Source of the DNA: Isoetes taiwanensis
Lineage: Eukaryota; Streptophyta; Lycopodiopsida; Isoetales; Isoetaceae
Length of the DNA stretch: 64,000 bases
Direction of reading: 5' to 3'
NCBI GenBank assembly: GCA_021234155.1
Contig: JAJEKV010000008.1
Span: 16,716,006-16,780,005 of the forward strand
This document shows, in pieces, positions 57,972 through 64,000 of this stretch. A program made the translations under genes and the position numbers. The notes under the pieces are model-generated. The model searched no databases, had not been told where the DNA came from, and saw nothing but the letters and a program-made list of their open reading frames with translations. Position 1 is the first letter of the stretch, and each line of letters begins with the position of its first letter.

Positions 57972-59930
57972 ACTCCCCTTTGAGTATGAAAAATTCTTAT
58001 TGACATTTCCAAATATCCAAAAATAAGAGCAAGCAAAGAGCATTCTTTTGTAAATTTAATCTCTAAATAAACATTTTATAGTTGATGAATATATAAAAAT
58101 AGGAGCAAACTAGCGGAAATGCAGGGTTGGGGTGAAGGTTGAGGGGGGGAGGGGGGTATGGAAAGGGTGTGAATATCAGTGCTATGTGATAGGTCAATAC
58201 GATGGCATTTAGAAGGTATCCAGATAATCAACGGTTGGAGGATATTGCACTTTGTAAAATGGCGAGGCGACTGACTGGTGGCTTGGCTGAGGCAGCGCAC
58301 GAGCGGCAGAGCCGCGAGTGTGCCGCTGAGGCTGGCGGCTCCACCAAGCCACTTTACTGATGGTTCAACCATATGCTGCCATGTGGCAGCTCTTGGCAGC
58401 GATGGCAAGAAGGCCGATGGCTATAGGAATGGAAGAAACTCTAAATCTTGAAGATTTGAGCTTCAGAACTGCTGATTTAACTTTAGAAATTCAGAACTGC
58501 TGATTTAACTTTAGAAATACAAGAAAATGCACTCGAAATACTGGCTCGAGGCAAAAAAAATCCGTCTTCTGAGTGCTGGCTATGGATTCTATTTTTGAAG
58601 TTATGGCTATGGCAAGAGAGGGAAATGGCTGAAGCATTGAGAAGCTTCTGAATCATAAATCTTAGTATGAACACGAGAATCGAATGATCTAGAAACAGGG
58701 CGCTTCAGAAAATAGTCAAGTTTTTACCTTTCTAACCAGAAGAGGATCTTCTCAGGCATTATGGAGCTTTTTGCAGAGTAAGCAGAGCAGGGCGGAAGAT
58801 CCATTTGTGGAACAAAGCAGGGCCTACGAAAAATCCATCTATGGTGTCTACAAGACCAGATAAATGCGAGATCAGATAAGTGCGAGCAGGAAAGAATGCA
58901 TGGGATTAGATGCATCTGCAGAGCAGGGCGTAATGACATCCATCTGCCCTGCCAAAAAAAACTCTCACAGGGCACCGGTACAGATAGCTGGGGCAATAAT
59001 CCGCATTATAAAATAGACACAATTTTACAGTAATTTGGACCATCTGTTTATTACTGATTCATATGTTACTAAAGGTTTTCACGACAAGTACATTGTGTTG
59101 CAAGGCTATGGTAGTTTGTGTAGTGGGGTTTATGTGTTAGGATATGAACTAAAAAGTACATTGCATTGCAAGGTTCTGGCAGTTTGTACGTATTTTTTGT
59201 TTTTCGTGTTGGGTGGTTTTCGTAGTTGTTTGGGTGACTCTGAGACGAGTGTTAAGACACGATCAGTTGATCACGATTGACGAGTATACTAAACTGCAAG
59301 GTTATGGCGGACCTCGTGTGCTGTTGCTGCTACATTAGCATGGCTGGAAGTCCACTGTCGTGATTGGCACTACAATCGACAGTTGTTTCCTATCCTTTAT
59401 TCGTGATGGCATCACGTACATTAGGCCTCAAAATCAAGACCTTCATGTCTCATGCTATTTGTGCTAAGAAATCCATACAATTTTAAACGTTAGACTTTGG
59501 ACCTTCATGTCTCATGCTATTTGTGCTAAGCAATTTACACAATTTGAACGTTAGACTTTGGACTTAGTGCTGCCAAAATTAGATTGATGTATTGGCAACA
59601 CTCTTTGAAGAGGCTAAGGACTTTGAACTACAATAGATAAGGAAAAGGGAACATTTCCTCTTCTTCTGACGAAAGGAAGATGTTCAAACACTAGCTTTTG
59701 TGGATCTGACTGGGAAAAGCAAGATCCCCTTCCACATAACACCGATCCATAAAGGGGGCAAACTTGTTAGCCACATAGAATCTATCTAATAGGCAATAGA
59801 CTCTGTTCATTCCTTTTTATTTATTAGACCATGAATAAAGAGTATTCGATGGTGGGAGAAGAAAAAAACGAACAAAGGAAAAGTGGAAAAGAGGAAAAAG
59901 CATAAAGGTAAAGGGAAAAAAAAAGGGCGC
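57972..59930. other. Unassigned stretch with small tandem duplications
   Basis: No gene recognised. TTCAGAACTGCTGATTTAAC is duplicated at 58462 and 58490 (28-bp unit). A 62-bp unit starting ACCTTCATGTCTCATGCTAT is duplicated at 59439-59500 and 59501-59562. Part of the stretch may be the interior of the element whose LTR lies at 57120-57971. Confidence 0.45.
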
Positions 59931-60370
59931 GGGATAGTCTTACCCTAGTTTCAGGGATCCCAGAGGGGTGATACCAGAGGACGGGATCCCCAAGAGGTGT
60001 GATCCCGGAGGACGGGATCCCCGGTTACTGCGCAGTTACTGCGCAAAAATCCTGGGCCGTATTGGGATTTTTGTGGCAAGCTTGGTGTGGGATTTTCTTC
60101 CTTGATCCGGCACCGAATTGCATCGGATCGGTTCGTAGCTGGTTGGAATTGAGAGGGCAAGGGGAGCAGGTAGATGCAGATGAGGAAGCAAGGCGAGCGC
60201 CCTTGCACTGGTCTCGCTCCGACCGACCGAAAAAACAGCTGAAACTGCGCAGTAAGGCGTTAACTATGGAATCCCAGAGGAGGGGATCTCGTGTGGGGAT
60301 CACGGAGGAGGGGGTCCCATTTGGGGATCCCATAGAGCAGGATCAACCCAAACTAGAATAAGTCTATCCT
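59931..60370. mobile_element. Candidate inverted-repeat (MITE/foldback) element, ~440 bp
   Basis: The left end GGGATAGTCTTACCCTAGTTT and the reverse complement of the right end GGATAGACTTATTCTAGTTTG match at most positions. Inside, blocks with GGGATCCC and CAGAGG recur in both halves. TTACTGCGCAGTT at about 60025 has an exact inverted partner AACTGCGCAGTAA at about 60242. It is GC-rich and sits inside an AG-rich low-complexity tract. No coding capacity for a transposase and no certain target duplication. Confidence 0.5.
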
Positions 60371-60655
60371 CAACCAATAAAAAGGGGGAAGGGGAAAAAA
60401 TAATGAAAAGGTAAAGATAAAAGGGAAAGGAAGAAAAAGGGGAAAAGAAAAGGGGAAAAAATGAATAAAGAAAAAGTAAAAAGGATAAAAGCAAAAAGAA
60501 AAGAAAGGAAAAAATGGATAAGGGGTAAAGGGAAAAAAGGACAAGCGAGAAAGGGGAAGAGGGTAAGGCTGAAGAAAAGGGAAAGTGAAGCAAAAAAATG
60601 GCATGGGACAAAGGAAAAGGAGGGAAAGGTGTTGAAATTAATCATGTGATAACAG
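60371..60655. repeat. Purine-rich low-complexity tract
   Basis: The + strand is almost only A and G (AAAGGGGAAAAGAAAAGGGG and similar). Open frames on either strand here are compositional. The tract begins left of the inverted-repeat element, at about 59860. Confidence 0.8.
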
Positions 60656-60744
60656 TACATTGATGAGTTGCCAGTGATTGAAGTACATGTTAACCTGAAA
60701 GTAAATCATGCAATTGTTCACAACAAAAATCCTATAGAAGTGAA

Positions 60745-61870
60745 GGGACCCATATCGATAAGTTTGAAAGAATAGAATATAATAGAATAGATTTTTTAAC
60801 GTCCACGGAGACCAATAGGTCATGGGACCCATACAATGGGCTAGTACAATCATTACTACTAGGATTAAAAAACCCCTGCCTCGAAAGGTTTTCAAGGGAA
60901 AAACCTTTGCGGTAATGATGATACTAGACAATGAGGAGATAATGACTCATCGAGGGCTCGATGGTGAAGACGTTCATCTAAAACCTCAAGTATGTATAAT
61001 GTCAAGTCATGCACAGATGGTGCTTTGAGAAGTTGTGGAAGCGTGGAATGGAATGCTAAGGTCAAAAAATGATTTTGGACTATCTCAAAAAGCGGGGCAA
61101 CTTCGAAGAGTATGGCTTTCATCTTCAATAACACATGGAATCGCAACGGGCACATAGTCTAGCTTCAGCGGCAATTGCGGCCGCTCCCATCTACTGTCTC
61201 CATCCAGTAGCCTGTGGGACTTCGTGCGAATTAATGCAATAGCTACAAGCTTGTTCTGGACAATGAAGCAAGCAAATAAGCTTGGGGCCCCGTGCCAAGG
61301 TGGGATTTATGTGTGCATGATAATGACCGGTTTTCACTTGGGCCAAAGGTAAGCTGCGTCCCATATCTTTTGAGAAAACGATTGAGATATTGTTGCAAAA
61401 GCTCGGGATTATAAGCGGCAAGCATCGGCAAGTGCTCACGTTTGCACAACCCAACGGGCAAACCATGTAGTGCAATGCTCTTTCCAACATCGTTTCAAAC
61501 GCTGAGGAGATTCAGCCATGGCAAGTGCAAGAACATGATACCTATCATCATCCATGTGGTGCACCTTGCAGATATAGTGGAGATGGCGCTTCATGGCAGA
61601 ATGTTGAAGAGGCCAAAAACCTGTCTCTTGTAAAAGAATAGCATAGGGCACCGTTGTTTTAACTCCGAGGCTGTAAGTGAGAAAGGAAGACTTGATAATA
61701 TGATATGTGGCAATGGTTAAGGTTGAGACCATTGTTAGAAATAAGTGGTTTAAATTAGCAAGGCAGTACGTGCCTAGGTTTGCTCGACAGTGAATTGGAG
61801 GGAACCAAAAGATTGAACTGTCGGTTCGGCACAGCAGCCAGATCGACCATGATAAATTAAGTAGGATCAT
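60745..61870 (-). mobile_element. LINE C-terminal part with hairpin and TTCTA-type tail
   Basis: On the - strand 61730-61500 reads SLGVKTTVPYAILLQETGFW, PLQHSAMKRHLHYICKVHHM, then RYHVLALAMAESPQRLKRCW, the region after the RT domain of LINEs in which a tier of 'E.G..PL......R...Y...' recurs. Pieces at 61461-61243 (AYNPELLQQYLNRFLKRYG) and 61155-60892 follow. The 3' end is CCCATGACCTATTGGTCTCC then GTGGACGTTAAAAAATCTAT, running into TTCTATTATATTCTATTC. A perfect GACC-TATT-GGTC hairpin lies at 60810-60821. The upstream RT core is cut off at 61878, where a copia LTR begins. Confidence 0.65.
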
Positions 61871-61877
61871 TGCTTGT

Positions 61878-62145
61878 TGTTAGAATCTAAGGAGAATAGT
61901 CATTTCCATTGTATTCAGGAGTGAGCTTGGGCTGTCAGGGGGTTTAATATAATTGTATAGTGATTGAATGCATACCATTTGAATAATGTTACTTATATTG
62001 TAACCATTAAGTTCTTTAGTGGCGTTATATTTATTCAACTTCTAAGTGATAGATATAAGTAGTAAATGATTGAGCTTGCCTAGTGAATGATTAAGCTGAA
62101 TTTGATCTATGTAACCAGTGTTAAATATATTCATTGATTTTATCA
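61878..62145 (+). repeat. Probable 5' LTR of a copia element
   Basis: TGTTAGAATC...TTTTATCA, 268 bp, immediately followed by a primer binding site-like TTGGTATGAGAGC. The start is inferred from the TG and may be off. No second LTR is in the window. Confidence 0.5.
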
Positions 62146-62158
62146 TTGGTATGAGAGC
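62146..62158 (+). other. Primer binding site (initiator tRNA-Met type, one mismatch)
   Basis: TTGGTATGAGAGC differs from the usual TGGTATCAGAGC by one base. It directly follows the LTR end and precedes the gag start by 14 bp. Confidence 0.65.
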
Positions 62159-62170
62159 ACAGGTTGAGGG

Positions 62171-63242
62171 ATGGCAACTAGATTTGGAACAAATCTATTA
62201 AACTCAATTGAAGTATTTAAAGGTAAAAATGATTTCAGATTTGGAAACAAATCATTAGGCAAGTATTGGAATTTGAAAATCTACGGTACCTGATTGATGC
62301 AAACGCTCTTAGGCGTCCAAGTACTAGTGCAATCTTGAGTGCAGGAATGTTTAATATGCAAGGGGAAATAGTTCCAGCTCTAATGAAGAGAGCTCTACAG
62401 CAGGTGGAAGAGTTAGAAGGGTTGCAGATAGTCCAATAGATGTTACTGCAGCAAGGGCTACAAGTTTTGATCCTGATAGCATGAAGATTATGGAAGCACA
62501 AGCAATAATCTGTTGCAAGGTAGGAGCAATTGTTAAGTTGAAACTCAGTGGTATGACACCTAGAGAAATGTGGATGTACACGATTAAGAATTATGAGGCT
62601 AAAACATCATCACCGATTGATGTATTGGAAAAGCAACTGAGGAAACTGAAACTTTGTGGTAATGATAATATAACTGATTTTTTTGAAAGGTTTGATTCAA
62701 TCATTGCAGTCTTAGAAGGGGCAGGAGTCATTCTAAATGAACAGTACCAATTGTTAGCAATATCCAAGTCCATTTCCCACAATGCTCATGTAGCTACTTT
62801 ATTGAGAAATGTGGCTAAGTCCAAAGACCATGCTATTCAAATGGTGAGGACTGAGTTCGAGCAAGGTAAGGTTAGACAGGAAGATGAGGAAAACACTGAG
62901 GTGTTATATACTGAAAAATATAAGCAAAAAAATTCTTACAATGCAGCTAGCAAAAAGAAAGTAAGGCCCTGTTACCTTTGTGACAGTTATGGTCATCTTT
63001 CTGATTGCCCTAATTTGGGAAAAGAGATCATATGTTTTAATTGTGATGGTAAAGGTCACAGATCAGCTAACTGTTCAAGTCCAAGGGGACAAAATGCTAG
63101 GGGAAGAGGCAAAGGCAGAGGTGCAGACAATCGAGTTGGTCTTGGCAATAGAAGCAGGGCACTGGCAGAGGAAATCCAACTATCAATCTTGCACAAGACA
63201 CTCGAGCAGATGAAGATGAACTTGATGAAGATACTGAGGTAA
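62171..63242 (+). pseudogene. Copia gag with two zinc knuckles
   Basis: ATG at 62171 opens MATRFGTNLLNSIEVFKGKN, but frameshifts interrupt the first 300 bp (the normal WKQIIRQVLEFENLRYLIDA line is in another frame). From 62481 a 253-codon frame is intact: TDFFERFDSIIAVLEGAGVI, MVRTEFEQGKVR, then CYLCDSYGHLSDC and CFNCDGKGHRSANC (CCHC knuckles, about 62970-63072; the first has one residue fewer between H and C). It ends at a stop at 63240. It is the same lineage as the - strand copy at 20030-22329. Confidence 0.85.
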
Positions 63243-64000
63243 GCACTTCTAAAATACATACTCTAGGACAAGCTAAAAGTGACTCTAATCTTATGATTCT
63301 AGATTCGGGAGTTGAAAGGACCGTGACTTCATGTTCAAAGTTGCTTAGAGAATGCAAAGGCAGAAAGGGAGGACACGTGCAGCTTGGAAATGGAGACCTC
63401 CAAGAAATAGAAGATGTTGGAATGTTTGAACTCTACGATTTAGAAGGAAAAAGTGTGCAACTAGAAGATGTACTCTGTGTGCATGGATTAGTCAGAAATT
63501 TAATTTCAGTTTGTCAACTTGTAGACCTTGGTTATAAGGTTGTGTTTGAAAAATTGGAATGTAAGGTGCTTTACAATAATAAAATTATGTTTATTGGAAA
63601 AAGGTTGGAAATTTGTTTGGACTGCACAAGGATCATTTCTTAAGTATCAACTACATTGGATGCACTACCATTAAAACGTGGCATGAAAGCATATGCCATG
63701 TAAATTCAAAAACAGTTGAATTATTGATTAAAAAAGGTCTAATCAATGCTGCAAAAGACAAAGTGGAAGACTTTATATGTGATGGCTGCATCCTAAGTAA
63801 ACACAGCAGGTTACCTTTCAAAAGATCACTAAAAAGGGCAAAAGGGGTCCTAGACTTGGTACACACTGATCTATGTGGGCCACTGAATGTCACAAGTCTA
63901 GCAGATAAAAGATCTTTCAAGATCTTCATTGATGATTTTAGCAGAAAAACCAAAGTATATTGTTTGAGAATTAAAGATTCAGCTTTTGAAGCATTTAAGT
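63243..64000 (+). pseudogene. Copia protease and start of integrase (runs off window)
   Basis: 63293-63643 reads LDSGVERTVTSCSKLL (retropepsin DSG with A changed to V), GHVQLGNGDLQEIEDVGMFE and LEDVLCVHGLVRNLISVCQL. After a stop at about 63641 the GAG-pre-integrase region follows: TWHESICHVNSKTVELL, CDGCILSKHSRLPFKR (zinc cysteines), then LDLVHTDLCGPLNV and FKIFIDDFSRKTKVY, the first catalytic region of the integrase. The window ends within it. Stops between gag and protease and after protease suggest a moderately decayed copy. Confidence 0.85.

Noticed and set aside
60300-60660. Long - strand open frames rich in Phe, Pro, Leu and Ser
   Set aside because: They are translations of the AG-rich low-complexity tract.

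Overview
This window is nuclear DNA of a land plant. The clearest evidence is a complete multi-exon MSH1 gene (organellar MutS homologue with a C-terminal GIY-YIG domain, a plant-specific architecture) at 40281-49755 on the + strand. Around it lies a dense, nested and mostly decayed landscape of retroelements: Ty1/copia, Ty3/gypsy chromovirus, LINEs and a DIRS-like fragment. I cannot name the species. The diversity of LINE types, a DIRS-like reverse transcriptase and an MSH1 fairly distant from the Arabidopsis protein lean towards a non-seed plant, but that is only a guess.

Layout. 580-1010 (+) is a broken FCP1/NIF-type phosphatase copy. 1639-4610 (-) is a broken gene with a transposase-like DDE/RNase H-fold core. 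4640-5775 (-) is a DIRS-like RT/RNase H fragment. 5776-19290 (+) is a copia element split by a 10.8 kb LTR element (6388-17198). That inner element has two ~1.48 kb LTRs, a primer binding site, a polypurine tract and a 5-bp target duplication (AAGGT), and removing it restores the copia reading frame. It carries no recognisable pol. Instead it holds a family of ~70-nt hairpin modules, tandem repeats and a frameshifted open reading frame whose C-terminal half looks like histone H3.

20030-22329 (-) is a second copia copy (gag to integrase) cut by a chromovirus LTR at 22330-22837, with chromodomain and integrase remains to its right. 23900-27220 is a purine-skewed repeat-bearing stretch. 27225-28440 (+) is a third, heavily mutated copia RT/RNase H. 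29185-29285 is a LINE 3' end. 29924-31145 (-) is a gypsy gag-protease remnant interrupted by a 4 kb internally deleted chromovirus (31146-35118) with both LTRs. 35120-38500 has no gene I recognise.

38520-39905 is a LINE that ends about 375 bp upstream of MSH1. MSH1 has 23 exons whose inferred splice sites keep one reading frame of 1214 codons; one intron is of the GC-AG type. Right of MSH1 are a reversed L1-type LINE (51105-52330), a gypsy gag fragment (53656-54020), a possible second retroposon (54057-54800), a + strand LINE (56030-57119) cut by an LTR (57120-57971), a terminal-inverted-repeat element (59931-60370) inside a purine-rich tract, another reversed LINE (60745-61870) and the 5' part of a fourth copia element (61878 to the end of the window).

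Only MSH1 looks like a functional host gene. Its product acts in mitochondria and plastids in recombination surveillance and genome stability. The most unusual material is the H3-like fragment and the hairpin family in the non-autonomous LTR element, the shared hairpin-plus-microsatellite 3' ends of three LINE copies, and a tRNA-like segment antisense in the U3 of the chromovirus LTRs.
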